Shown in pieces: positions 37,201 to 50,136 of a DNA stretch of 64,000 nucleotides. Numbering within the stretch: the first letter of the stretch is position 1; every line of letters begins with the position of its first letter. The notes beneath the pieces were generated by a model, which was given only the letters and a program-made list of their open reading frames with translations, was not told the origin of the DNA and did no database searches. A program made the translations under genes and the position numbers. Origin of the DNA: Deinandra increscens subsp. villosa (lineage: Eukaryota > Streptophyta > Magnoliopsida > Asterales > Asteraceae); assembly GCA_039602395.1 (NCBI GenBank), contig JBCNJP010000007.1, positions 120,314,957 through 120,378,956 on the forward strand. The letters are read 5' to 3'.

Positions 37201-39987
37201 CTTCTACCTTCTTTTTATCTCTTCAGTTTCACAAGTATGCTTCATTCTTGCAAGATCACAATCACCTAAATGACACTTATGTGCGTGCAGACTCATAACT
37301 TGCCACTTTCATATAATTTCCACAACTATATGGTCAGAAGCATGGAAGATGAATTTTATGAAATTGTGGGAATTAGGTATGCTTCATCTTGTTCTCGTAT
37401 CGCGTTTTCAGTTACATGTTTTATGAATTTGTGGGATTTTTATGGAATTTTTGAATTGTAACTCTTTTAATTCATTTTGCAGCTGGCCACTTTGGGCCTA
37501 TGCTATAATATGCATCTTTGTAAACATTCATGGTAATAGTTCTTGTCCTGTTTTTTTTTTTTTTCAAATTCCAAATCATATACATAATTGCCAATGTGTT
37601 CTTATATGTTTGAGGGTATTTTCAGGTCTTAACATTTACTTCTGGATTTCATTTGTCCCTGCCATTGTAAGTTGATGTGTTTCGTGATGAGGTCGATTTA
37701 GTTTTTTTTTTATTTCAAACGAGTCAAATAAGAAAAATAGCTAAAACGGGAATTAGTCAAATGGGTTGGAGGTCACCCAAAGTCTTGTAAATAGACAACC
37801 TCTTAAATCATTTTATTCAAAGATTTAAACTCTTATTAGAATAAAATTGTTTTAGTAATCATAATAAGCACATTAATTAGCTATTTATAACAAATAGAAA
37901 TTAAATAGAATGCAAGGTGACTCGACCCGTTTTGACCCCATACAAAAGGACCTGATTTAATCCGAACCCATTTTGACCCGTTACCCAACTCGACATACTG
38001 CCATCCCTACTTGTAATTGACATATGATAGTGTACTTGATGTACTCATCTTAAAGTTTTACCTTTTTGGGTGTAAAGCTAGCATTGCTGGTGGGGACCAA
38101 ACTTCAGCATGTTGTATCCTTATTGGCACTTGAAATAGTAGAACCACGTGGCCCGTCCGTTGGAGGAACTCAAGTGAAGCCACGTGATGAGCTCTTCTGG
38201 TTCGGTAAACCCGAAATATTACTGCGGTTGATTCAGTTTATCTCCTTTCAGGTGAAATTCTCATTTTTCTTAATTTCTCACAGATTATACAGATAATGTG
38301 GCTTATAACTTACATACCACATAGTAATGTCTAATTAGATACCAGGTCTAGAAAAAGTATTTCCTAACTCTGACTACTTATTAGTCAAAAGAACTCATTT
38401 GACTGAGAAAAGTCAACATCAACCCATACATTCTCTGCATATAGATGGTAACTAACTTCCTATGATTCTTACTTTTATATTGTTTATCTGCAGAATGCCT
38501 TTGAGATGGCAACATTCATCTGGTCTTTGGTAAGTCCATCCCCACCCCCCACCCACCCCCCCCCCCCCACCCCCCTAAAAAAAAATTTACCAACATTTTA
38601 TGAAATTTTGTGGCTTTTGTAGACCAGATTTCACATGTGAATCCTTTTATCATCTTCATTTGTGCAGTGGGGACTCAAGCAACGGTCGTGTTTCATGAAG
38701 AACCATGTGATGATAGTTATTAGGCTGACTTGTGGGTATGTTTTTCCTCTTCAATACTTTTTGTACCAGAAAAAAAACTGACCCATGATTAACAAAAAAA
38801 AAACCGACCCGTAATCACATCTTTATCTGCTGTTTAATCATCATGATTGCAGGGTTCTTGTTCAGTTTTGGTGTAGCTACAGCACTGTGCCTCTAAACGT
38901 TATAGTCACACAGGTTCATACCATACAACACATTAATTATATTCATTGTTTTTGTTTATTTGTGCTATGAAACTTATTATATCATTATTGTGATTTCAAG
39001 TTATAATACTTACTTTATATTGCTTGCTAAAGTAATTCTGCTCAGTAGGGGTGTAACTAGGGGTGAGCAAACTCTAACTGTTAACTGAAATTAACTGATC
39101 ACCGATCAACACGGAACTGAATTAACTGCCTGTTATGTTTAGGATCTTTTTATTAACCCATAAATTGTTTATGGTTATACTTATGGTTAAGGATGTCTTT
39201 AACTGATAAATCCTTGTAGTAAATAATTGTTTTAGGAAATAAGATAACTGTTAGAAATTAACTGTGACAATTTTCTACCAAGGATAACTAAATTTGCTAT
39301 AATTGATGGTTATAATCAGATTATTTGTTGTTTGAGTTTTGTTATCTGTTACTTCTTTGAATAGTTAGAATTTGTGGAGCCACAAAACTCAAACAACAAA
39401 TAATCTGATTATTAACACTTCAAGCAAATATCATCTCCGGTCTCCACCGCCCGTTTTATTACAGTTGATTATCTGATTCTGATATTTCATCGTTACAATC
39501 ACTTTCAAAACGCACATCCAAAACCTACTGACCCTCAAAAACCAAAATGTACCTTATTTCCACGAATAAAAGACTCAACCGACATCTTGATATATTTTTT
39601 TCTCAGATGGGTTCGCGGGTCAGGAAAGCACTGATTGCAGAAAGCGTCCGAGATTCACTTCACAGCTGGTGCAAACGAGTAAAGGAGAGATCAAAAACGA
39701 TTCACTCAGTTGCCACGAGGTCAACATGTTCTCTCGGGTCAACCATCGACGAGGGTGATGAAGTGATTACCGTTGCATCAGGGACTTTATCTCAGTCATC
39801 TTCCACAGGTACACTTAACCACCTTGATGAAAACCAGGACTCCAATCCTCTGCCGGAACAAGAACTGTCGTTCCGCATGTCGGAATATTTGTCGGATACC
39901 ATGAGACATGTGGCCCCAAGTGAGGGCATTGAAGAGGAAGATGAAGGTAAAGTTGAAACTCTTGAAGAATTGCTTCAGAAAACATAA
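34269..39987 (+). CDS. MLO family seven-transmembrane protein, copy 2 (MLO4/11-like)
   Basis: Tandem twin of the gene at 25225. CDS is join(34269..34403, 34497..34554, 35471..35697, 35969..36085, 36167..36227, 36847..36938, 37108..37182, 37291..37376, 37483..37532, 37626..37666, 38078..38251, 38494..38529, 38668..38735, 38853..38913, 39607..39987), 553 residues, all splice sites conserved including the GC donor of intron 1. The only protein difference I noticed is Val530 in copy 1 against Ala530 here; other exon changes (for example GAG/GAA at residue 16) are silent. No inactivating change, so if the duplication is real both copies should make nearly the same protein. The 5' flank differs from copy 1 through the MITE and indels, about 1.1 kb before the start codon. 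Confidence 0.93.
39312..39412 (+). repeat. Perfect 31-bp hairpin in MLO intron 14 (copy 2)
   Basis: Same arms and loop as at 30269-30369, unchanged between the copies. Confidence 0.9.
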
Positions 39988-41547
39988 ACAGATGGTGTGG
40001 AACTTGCAGTTGTTTAAATGGATCTTGTGTAAACTGCAGTGGGAGTTTATGTTTTTTGAGAATAATTTAGTAATATAAAGAAATAAGAGAGTATCGAGGG
40101 ATTGGTAGCATGCAAAATATCAAGTCTTTAGAAATATAGAGAAAGATTACTTTTAGAAATATAAAAAAACAATAATTCTTAAATAACACCCAAAAGAAAA
40201 CCTTTTATAACCTTTAGATTTTTTATACACATTAGTAGTTTATGTAGAAATGTTCAAGTTTATTCAAAGTTAAAATTTTCAAAGTAAATTATGCATTAGA
40301 ATTTTGGTATGTTGAGCACATGGTATAAAATGTACTGTTGTTGTTAATGGGAAAAAAAGGTCTAAAATTAATGATGTCATAAATAGATAAAATTATTTAA
40401 GTATTTCATTTATTAGATAAGATATACAACAAAATTTAATTATGAAATTTACTGAATAATTTACATAAAGAGGTTTAGAAAAAGTATCTATGTAATAGTT
40501 TGAAACACTTAACGTTCAAATACAACTTAGGATGGAGGGGTCGAAGTTTGAAAAAAAAAATAGCCTAATCGAATCAAATTATGTCATGTCCATTTTTTCC
40601 ATAATACCCTGAAAGTAGTCTTAAAGACAGAGTCGAAGCCTGATAACAACCTAGCAATTTTTTTTAAATATAAATATAAAAACTTAATTTTCATTAAACC
40701 AACAATAAAAATACATTAAAATTAACATAAACTAAAAATGAAAGAAAAATACTAAACCTAAAAATAAAAATATAAGACCCAAAAATCATAACTCCAATCA
40801 TATTTATTTTACTATTTCGCGTTTGCGTAGAAGGATGATTTGCAAGACGAATTGTGCGTGAAATCCTAGAAAGTAGCCTAGTATTTTTTTTTAAATATAA
40901 TATAAAAAACTTAATTTTCATGAAATAAACATTAAAAATACCTTAGAATAAAAATATCAAACCTAAAAGTTAAATAGTAAGGTATATTTGTTTTCAAATA
41001 ACAAGGTAAATTATGAACCTGATAATGTATATTTTTTAAAAAATATTTATTAAACAAAACTAACAAGTAATTATTTAAAAGAATTTGTTGAAAATGATCC
41101 CAATAAGGAAAAGCCCGACAAAAATAGAGAAAACCTTGGTAAATTGGGTGGAGGAACAAAGAAAATTGTTGCCCTTTTAGCGGCAGCTAGAAGTAGCGGA
41201 GATTTGAAGCCTAAAACGAAAGCTCCAAGCCTCGAAGCATTCTAATATATTGATTTGTATGCACTATCTCAAAAATATAATAAGTTTGATGTTTCTATTA
41301 CACTTACCAATTCTACTTTTATCTTTATAAGCTATAAAAAGTGAACAGTATGCTAAGAAATGAAATCAAAAGTGAAAATTTATTTATAATTTACATATCA
41401 TGTACGAAATGAAGGGGTATTTCTCGAGTCGATTTTTAGGTTATTCAAATCAATTTTCATAAATTAAGATTTTTTAAGTGAATTTGAATTAAAGTTAGAA
41501 AAATATCAAATTAGGAGAAGAAAACACCCATCCAAAAATAAAACTGA
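39988..41547. other. 3' flank of MLO copy 2
   Basis: 3' UTR and AT-rich sequence, colinear with copy 1 to 41255, then unique. No gene seen. Confidence 0.5.
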
Positions 41548-42229
41548 GGGGTTGTTTGATAGTTGTTGACTTAGTAAGAGCTGACTGGGTTAGAGCTAAT
41601 TGAGTAAGAGCTGACTGGGTAAGAAACACTAACTGAAACTTGGTTGTTTGATAGTTGATGACTGAGTAAGAGCTGACTGAGAAATGTATATAGCTATTTG
41701 TTTTTAATGTATTAAAAATATTTTTAAACATTCACCGAAAGCATATCAATATAGGTCTAGTTTGAATCGTTTTTCAATTTCGTGCGTAATGGCGTGCTTA
41801 TTTTCGAGACTCATTCAGTTTCGGAGGGGTTATGCTTGATTAAACATCATCGACATCATGTTCATGTCGGCTTTTCAAACATTCACCGAAAGCATGTCAA
41901 TATATATCTAGCTTGAATCGTTTTTTAATTTCGAGTGTAATGGTATGCTTATTTTCGAGATTTATCCAGTTTTGAAGGAGTTATGCTTGCTTAAAGTTAA
42001 AGAGTTGTTTTTCTAATTTTTTGTTTTTTTAAATACGCTGCCTCATAATTGCTTCATAATTTGGTAATTTGAGTATTCTCTTATTCGGTCAGCGAGAACA
42101 ATATCAGGGACTCGGTCCGATGTTACTTACTGGGTCAGAGCCAATAAACTATCTAATCAAATAAGCTTACTGCTGACCCAGTCCCAGTAAACTTCTACTG
42201 GACTGGGTAAGTGACAATCAAAGAACCCC
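41548..42229. mobile_element. MITE with GGGGTTNTTTGAT ends, 682 bp
   Basis: Left end GGGGTTGTTTGATAGTTG; the right end inverted reads GGGGTTCTTTGATTGTCA. The flanks are TGA on both sides (41545-41547 and 42230-42232), a 3-bp duplication. Subterminal GAGCTGACTGGGT motifs recur on the left, and GACCCAGTCC/ACTGGGTAAG on the right. Inside is a tandem pair of about 115-120 bp (CATTCACCGAAAGCAT... at 41729 and 41879). The ends and 3-bp duplication suggest a PIF/Harbinger-like origin, although TGA is not the usual TWA. Confidence 0.65.
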
Positions 42230-42232
42230 TGA

Positions 42233-43485
42233 GTAGGTCGGAAAACTCAATGGCACTATGCTTGTGTGTGTGAATGGAGATATAACCTTATTGAAATAGA
42301 AAAACTAGGAAACCCAAATATAACCAATCACATAAGTTTTAATTATTTCTTTTGTGTAATCTATAGAGGTAAAAGACGTATCCAATGCTTGAAATAATTC
42401 GCAATTTAACAGTCTTATCCTATACTTTTGTGAAAAAGATGTTTCTCAACCATGACTCTCTAATCATCTAATATCTATAGAGGTGTATGTAATATCTAAC
42501 TTTCGAAGTTTCTATTTTGGTTAACTATATCAACAATTTGTTTTCTTTGAAGTACTCCCTATCTTTTGGAAACTAACTTCTTCAATTTCATACATCTTCA
42601 AGGTCGGGTTTCAAACTCACAATTTCATAACTTGATTCAAAAACCAATCCAAATTGATCTCTAAACCAGCTCGAAAACAAAAACTAAATTTGAATTCAAT
42701 ATGGTTCTAATCTAGTTTTCAAGTCGGATTCTAATTTGGCTAGTTTCCCATACGTGTAAACTGTAACATCATGAACATCAAGCATCGACTATGGAGTTAA
42801 CACCAAAGGCACATCCCTGGTATCACACTTCACCTTCGTACTCCGTTGTTCAAGTTACACTGGTTATTAGTTAACCATCATGCTCCACCAATCCGAAAAG
42901 CAATAGTTCCCCCATCCTTTACTTCCTCCCTTTTCCCACCCCATAGCATCAAACATATATGAGCATATGTATGATACAGTTTTAAAGCATCAACATACAA
43001 GTCACTAAAGCATAACGACAAATTCGGCTTGGGAGAAAGGATAAAGCCACAGCAGCAGTGAGATAGCACCATGAAAACACCAAATTGAACAGAACAATTA
43101 TATATAATAAACATAATCTGTTTTGCACAAAAATGTACCCCCTCCCCACCAGTTCTCCAAAGACAACCACAAACCCGAGGCGGAATTCATATGCTCACAA
43201 GAGAGAATTCAAAACTAGATAGACATGTGGAACCAAAGTACTTTTTTTTTCTGGATAAGAAAACATCTCTGAATTTAAATTTCTCATCTAACTTTTTTCT
43301 ACACTCCAAGGAAAGGAAGGAAAAACTTACCAAACCTCCCTCGATCCTCGGGAGATAGGTATACTACTAATTAATCACTGCCCGGGCCTCGTGAAGGCTC
43401 GGGTCTACATACCTGATGCAAGGCTTCCAATCGGTATTCGCTGTTAACTACAAAGGTCTGGGTCCACTGTTCCTATGAATGTGAT
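42233..43485. other. Spacer and probable 3' UTR of the TM9 gene
   Basis: No coding region recognised. The portion from about 42870 to 43485 is less AT-rich, and the part nearest the stop codon is likely the 3' UTR of the minus-strand TM9 gene. Confidence 0.4.
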
Positions 43486-46400
43486 CTAGTCGCACTTGAT
43501 GTTTCGGTAGATCCTTCTGACAAACAGGTTTGAACCCAGGTGACCAATAGCTCCTGCCAATTTTGTTAAAAGAAAACTTGAGCAACATTGGAATTAAGTT
43601 AAATTTCATGTCTAACGGGTCAAAAATATATAATTAAAAGAAAATTAGCAAAAAGACATTCGTTAAGGACTAGAAGAACATTTTAATATAAAACATTTCA
43701 TTGATTGTAGTAATATAACTTTCGTAATAAAAGTTGACCTGTGACTTATTTGTGAACAAAGCATAAACATGTTGGACAGTAAATATTTTATATGAAGTTT
43801 AAAAATGGACAAAAGAGTGGTTGTTGGCCACACATACTAAAATGACCGTTTTCAACCCAAGCTCCTTTTTAACTGGCCGTATAATCACCTTTAAATCTAA
43901 GGTGCGTCAAAATCACTATAATGTGTGGATTTTTATTATAAATGCATATGAACAATAATTTGATTAAGCAAAATTGGAGATTATGAAAATTAAGTAGTCA
44001 AGAAAAGGGAGTGGAAAGTGGAACCGTAGATAGGTGACTAACAAAGCTAAAAAAAACTTAGGATCTAAATATTAAATTTCACAAAAGTAAAAACAGTTGG
44101 ATGTTTTACTTGTGGCAAAAGTTGATATGACGTGATGAGAGGCTGTTGCGGGTTAAATAAGAATTTGAAACAGAACAGGTTGAAACAGATCAACAGATAC
44201 ATGTTAAAAAAGACAGGGCTAGTTTAGTTTGACCCGCAAACACTTATTTCTCAATTTCTCAAATTAATTCATGAGTTAATTATGAACAGAAAAACAATAT
44301 TATTGCAATAACAAAAATAAAACATTTTAGAAGATGAAAAAAGAGTTTGGGCAACCTTGAACCTATTTGACCCCTTCCGCTTTTTGATTAAACTCATTTG
44401 ACCCGTTTGAGATAAAAACACAACCCAAAACAAGCCATACACAAGTAAATGAGTTGATATTGCCCCATCTAGGGATAATCCAAAATCTGAAAAGGTCTGT
44501 CTGTTTTGGAATGAAAGACACGTCAAATAACGTGAACCTTGGAATGAAATGTAAAAACACAAACAAGAGTGAAACTCACCACAAAGAATTCCTATCCCGA
44601 GGCAAAACATAGCAGTGTATCCAAAGTAGAAACTTGTTTGGAAGAAGCCAGACATTTTCGTCTTGACATAGTAGTAATATATTGAATACAAGTAGACGTA
44701 AATAGCTGTAGATGCCGCAGAGAAGAATGAAGTCCATTGCCAATAATAATTCTCAGCATTTAGCAAGAAATATGTCCCGACAATTGTCACACACACAGTG
44801 ACTATCATAAGGATCAGAAATACAAGAAGCATAAACCCGTACACATAATACACCTGTCACATAAACAAATGCCTTCAATCATTCATACTTCAATACAAAT
44901 GCAAAAAAAAAAAAGTTTACAAAATGTATCATTAGTTATTATTGTTGTGACAATATGTTAGGATCTAGATCATACCTTGTAGTTCCAAAAGGAAGTGAAA
45001 ACAAAGTACATCTCAATGAAAATGCTGCCAAAAGGTAACAGTCCTCCCATGAGTGAAACTACAGATGGTGTGAGATACCACTTTTTCTTGGGAATTGGGC
45101 GAGGAATAGTCTTCACACGACAGGGGTTGTTTGGGGCCCCACTCCAGTTTCTTCCAACAACTGTACCAAGAAGGGCAAGCGGGAAAGAAATAAAAGCCCA
45201 AATGACAAAAACGACCACCATTGTGCCAAATGGAATTGCTGCTAGAGATCCATAGAATATGGCAATTGTGTTGAGAATGAAACCGATTCCAAAGCACAAA
45301 AACGGAAAAAGTGATGCGGTCAGGATCATCGACTTTATCCATGTTTTCCCTAAAAAAAAAGAGCCCTAATCAGAAAACAGGAGACTTAGATGATTAACAA
45401 CATTCATATTAAATAAGTCACATACCACCATTGCGTGAGTACATTCCACCACTCACATAGCCAGAAACAAAAGAAGTGAGAGCATAGCAAACTATAAAGG
45501 TTGTTACAATGGCTCCTCGTCTACAAAACAAATAATCAAAGTTATAGTTTGAACACATTCTTGATAAAATAAACCTAACAGTACCAAATAGCTCAGGACT
45601 ATTTTCGTCACATACCCGACATACAACATTCCAATAATCGCAAACACTATGACGAGAAGAATTAATAGTGCCAATTGGGCACCTGTCCCAACAACTGCTG
45701 ACAGCAAAACCAAATTACGAGGTGGCCGGAAAACATCTCCATGAACAAGCTTCCAACCAGATTCTTCATTGACATCTCTTTCCTGGAAATAAAATTAATA
45801 CAATACAATAATATATTAATATATGGTGAATGGATTACAAAAATGACTCAGTTACTTCATAGTGTCATTACCAGAGTTTCCAGATCATCATCTTCTCTGG
45901 CATATTTGGCATAGTCATTTCTAAGAGTCCGCATCAATATCATAGAGACCAACCCAGTCAGAAAGATAACCATCATAAACGAATTGAATATGGAGAACCA
46001 ATGAATCTGCACAAAAACCAAGTAATTTTATTGCCTCGTCAATGGAATTTAGATCGAATATATCTCACATAGTGAATAATAACGGAGAGCTTGTAACAAG
46101 AAAAATACACAAGTGTGAGCATTCACCTGATGCTCAAAAAAATGGTAATCCAGGTAAACATCAAAACGGCGAGCAAATGTGACATTGGTTTCCGTCCATT
46201 TTACTGAATACGTCATGTCCAGTGTTTTAACACCTTCCAAAGATTTTGGGTTTTCTTGAGTGAGATTAACGTGAATTATCTGCAACAATAAGAAACCACA
46301 GTATAAAGCAGGTTGTTATAGTACTAATTGCACCAGTTAACATATAAATGAAATGGTGCAAACCTGGTCTTTGTTGTAATGCATGGTGATATTCATATGT

Positions 46401-48992
46401 GTGAATAGCATAGGCTTGTTATCGCTGTTCTTATCAGAGTGTATTTCGCCCACAAAACCTATAATCCCCATAATAGCGAGAGGTTAAAATAAAAGAAACT
46501 GAGAATTATGACAAAAAAAGCATACACAAAAGTTCAAAAGAGTTTGACGAGTGCATACCCCACAACGGAAGATCATCTGAGTTTGTATTTGAGGCAGCCA
46601 TGAAAAAAGAGAAAATAAGATCAGAAACTCATGTGAACATTAAAAAATTGGAACTAGACAACTGTAGATTGAATAACCTCACATAAATAGTATAAATAAA
46701 TAAATAAAAACTTTAGTTTAAAGCACCGTGGTAAACCAAATAATGAAAAGTTGAAAAAATAAACAGATTCTTTTCTTATCTTTACAAATCGAGGATTTGC
46801 TCTCGTGGGTTTTCTAATCTAATAATGCTCTACAAATGATCTTATAGTGTATATATAAGATGGGAAAAGAAACTAAATAAGAATCCCTAATTCAAATGAA
46901 ACTCTCAGCATACCAGTCAATCATCTCTGTTTCTTGTACTTTATTAATAGAAGTTTTATGAGTTTAGAATACAATAGAAATAGTTATCTACTTATCTTAA
47001 CACACAAAAATGCTTAGATGAGATTAGATATAGTTTTACTATACCATTATGACTGCATCCATATATTTAATAACTAACTGAATACATGATAAATGAATAA
47101 TTGCACTTGTCAGATGTGCCTTATTCTTTCTCACAGGTGCATATAACTCAGAAACAACTTCAACCAACAGAATTCAGATCTCAGATTGACATGTTAAGAA
47201 AGAACACAATGCATACCCATGAATAATTCAAACCAGTAGTTATTCTCAATAGCCTGTTTAAACTGCATGGCTTTTGGTTCATCAAGTTCCAGCTCGCAAA
47301 CAGTAGTTTTTTCCACGTTCTCTGTCAGAATAAACATATGTCATGAACACGTTTCAAGCTATAATAACACAAGAATGCATAAGGCATGCATACTTTGGAA
47401 CTTCACATCCATTTGGCTGTCAATAAGCTCATTTCCACCCAATACTTCACCCAGACCACCCCACTTGTGTGCAGCTTGAGCATGACCATCTTGACGACAA
47501 AATGGAAGACTGTAGAAATTGTATGTTTCTTGTGGATTATTGTAAGGCCCAACCTTATTCACCCAAAGGGTGATCTTTTCATCTGACTGATACTACATAG
47601 GTGAACAATGAGGAAAGTCAAAACAAAAGATGAGCATTACATGTTTAACTCTGCCATATGCTATAGTAACTAAGGGAAGAACCATAAGAGCTAAGACACC
47701 TTTAATATGTTAATATGGTCCCCGAGAAAGATCTATATAGTAAAAGTTTTAAACCAACAAAGAATCTCATTCCAAGAAATATATGTATATTCAAACAAAA
47801 TTAAATAAATGACATCATCCAATCATTAAGATGTGCTATCATAACCGTTATTCCAAAATCACAAACTACTGTGGATGATATCAAAATTGACCAATGAGGC
47901 CATCTAGTATTAAATGTGTTGTCTTTTATGGGGAAGATAGTGCATAAATTTACGTGCGTGGTAGCTGAGCTTCTGTCCTTCAAACCAATATACGTCAAGA
48001 GCTAATGTCATTTTTCAACAGTATTATTAGATCATGGCAAGAAGTAGATCATGGTCCTGTATGAAGCATGCAGACATGCCTTAGAATCAATATACATTTA
48101 CTAATACTCAAGTCAAGTGCCTCGTAATCCTTGTAACTGAACCATGTAAGTTAAACAAACAGGATCATCGGAAAGAATCCAGAAATCACAATCCTATGAA
48201 TCAAATCCTTAGATAACAAATACATTTCAGGCAGTACCAGTAATCACCATTCAGCTAATTTTTAACTTCTACTTCTTTTTGCAACAAAATAGATTGTACA
48301 GATCCAATCCCGAAAATGCAATATTTTCTACATCAAATTGTCCCAAATTCTCACTGTCACAGGTAACTGATTTTAGCTGACAAGTTTTCCAGATTATGCT
48401 TCAATTAACAGATATACGTAAATACTTTGTCAAAAGCTATAATCAAACTATATCTGAAGTCAAACATTAGCATATTTTTACATGGAGGGCAAAAGAGAGG
48501 ATTTGGACTACCGCCAACAATCCGCATAGTTCGTATCCAAGTAATGAATCACTTGGCATTATCTTTAACATTGCCATGATCACAGATCAGATTCCCTAAA
48601 CCATAAACCATATATGATCAGAAACCGCATCTTCTCGTGCATATAAACGTTCATCCAAGTGAATGAGCCATAACAATGTCGGAAAAATAACTAATTTTTT
48701 TACCACAGATCTAAACCCTAGTCCAATGCAAATCTAGACATCCTCACGAAACAAACAAAATGGCCGTACACGGATCTATAAATTAAACGAAAAATCACGA
48801 CATTCTGAATCAAAGATCTAAGAGATCGAACATTCATGATGAGAATAGAGAATTTAGGTTGAAGCGTAAGTTGTTAACCTTGTGATCATAATCGGAGGCG
48901 AAGACCGGCGATGAGATGAGAATAAGGGTAAGGAAGAGTGCTGCAGCTAGGGAGCAGGAGGAGGAGGAGGAGGATCTGACGGAGGGCCGCAT
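43486..48992 (-). CDS. Transmembrane 9 superfamily (EMP70/TMN) protein
   Basis: Golgi/endomembrane nonaspanin. CDS is complement(43486..43553, 44580..44853, 44976..45349, 45426..45520, 45616..45782, 45872..46006, 46127..46279, 46364..46458, 46559..46576, 47217..47321, 47394..47592, 48879..48992), 598 residues. The start is ATG at 48990-48992; upstream codons are open only from a TTG. A signal peptide (LAAALFLTLILISSPVFAS, residues about 15-33) leads into the lumenal domain (ITLWVNKVGPYNNPQETYNF, FCRQDGHAQAAHKWGG, DDLPLWGFVGE), then nine predicted membrane segments from IHWFSIFNSFMMVIFLTGL onward. The ninth exon counted from the 3' end is only 18 bp (46559-46576), encoding the DLPLW core. The last exon, more than 1 kb from the previous one, encodes NLFVRRIYRNIKCD, where the terminal KCD fits the KXD/E COPI-binding Golgi-retention signal described for Arabidopsis EMP12. 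Size is normal for the smaller plant TMNs. Confidence 0.95.
47593..48878 (-). other. Intron 1 of the TM9 gene
   Basis: 1286 bp between a GTTAAC donor and a TATGTAG acceptor (minus strand). No inserted element recognised. Confidence 0.7.
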
Positions 48993-49790
48993 CGGGATCG
49001 CCGGCTGAGAAATTGGATGCAACGGCGATTGCTCTCAGACGTTTTTGTGTTCGATCTGCGCGAGGGTTCCACTCTTTTTCTTAATATTTTGTCGACTTCG
49101 TGTATTTTAATTTACTTACGAATCACATCACAGTCAACGATATAATAAAATAGAAAGAAAAAAAAAACTTGTGATGAAAAAGAATAAAAAATCAAAATTT
49201 TTTTTTCATGCAAATGAACCGAATCGAACCGAATCGAAACAAGCAAAGTCATTTTCATATTTGTTTGATTAGAATTGAACTAATTCACGAATGGTTTATG
49301 ACCACATAAGTGGATTGATATTCATGTTCGTGTTTGTTCGTTAAAGAATTAAATGTGTTTACAAACGGCTCATTAAATTTTTTAAAATAAAAGTTAGCAT
49401 TTATAATCCCTGACATTAGATGTGAACATCCTATAATTATAGTAAAAAACATAAATTAATGCTCATGCACAAATAAATATAGACGAATGTAAACAAGTGA
49501 ATATATTAACGAATGTACGTAATTCCCTAATTGAATGAACGCGACATATGTTTGTATTGGTTCTTTTAATTAATCAAACGGAATTACTCACAAAGTAAGC
49601 TTGCAGTCAACTTAAGTCAATAAAATTTCAGGGTGCTAAAGTGTCAGTTGTTGGTTGATCAAGGATCGAATGTGTCAAGTTTGCTTAATGCTTGTCAAGA
49701 GCGCCAAGATTAGGTTTAAATTGCACTAACTATGAATATGATGTCTGAAGATGAAGATCGACTTTATATCACCCTTCAATTCGAATTAGC
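48993..49790. other. 5' flank of the TM9 gene
   Basis: GC-richer near the gene (49000-49075, probable 5' UTR and core promoter), AT-rich beyond. No other gene seen. Confidence 0.5.
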
Positions 49791-49794
49791 AAAA

Positions 49795-50136
49795 GCAATC
49801 TTGATCATGAATCACATAGATCTAACAAGAATCAACATGCATGACATAGATCTAACCCTAATCCATCATAAAAATACAATCTTGACCATGAATCTCATAG
49901 ATCTAGCAATAATCAACATGCATGACATATATCTAACCCTAATCTACCATAAAAATGCAATCTTGATCATGAATCTCATAGATCTAGTAAGAAACAACAT
50001 GCATGACATAGATCTAATCCTGATCAACCATAAAAATGCAATCTTGATCATGAATCTCGTAGATTTAGCAAGAAACAACATGCATTACATAGATCTAACC
50101 TTAATCTATCATAAAATTGCAATCTTGAACAAGTGA
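49795..50136 (+). repeat. 81-bp tandem repeat, about 4.2 copies
   Basis: Units start at 49795, 49876, 49957, 50038 and partially 50119 (each begins GCAATCTTGATCATGAATC or a variant and contains ATGCATGACATAGATCTAA). Spacing is exactly 81 bases each time. Because 81 is divisible by three and the repeat lacks stops in one frame, it yields a 134-codon open frame (49732-50136) of 27-residue repeats such as MNLIDLVRNNMHDIDLILIN. I regard that frame as incidental. Confidence 0.9.

Larger units (their letters stand above)
32757..41255 (+). repeat. MLO tandem duplication unit, copy 2
   Basis: Second unit, homologous to 23934-32160. Compared with copy 1 it has a 218-bp MITE in the 5' flank, several small indels before 34060, and a very similar gene body. 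The homology runs at least to 41255, where copy 1 is interrupted by the gap. Confidence 0.9.

Noticed and set aside
44995..45255. Plus-strand frame in the TM9 region
   Set aside because: Shadow of a TM9 membrane exon on the other strand.
49732..50136. Protein-coding gene of 134 codons
   Set aside because: The frame results from an 81-bp repeat (multiple of three) inside retroelement-like sequence; no start context, domain or introns support it.
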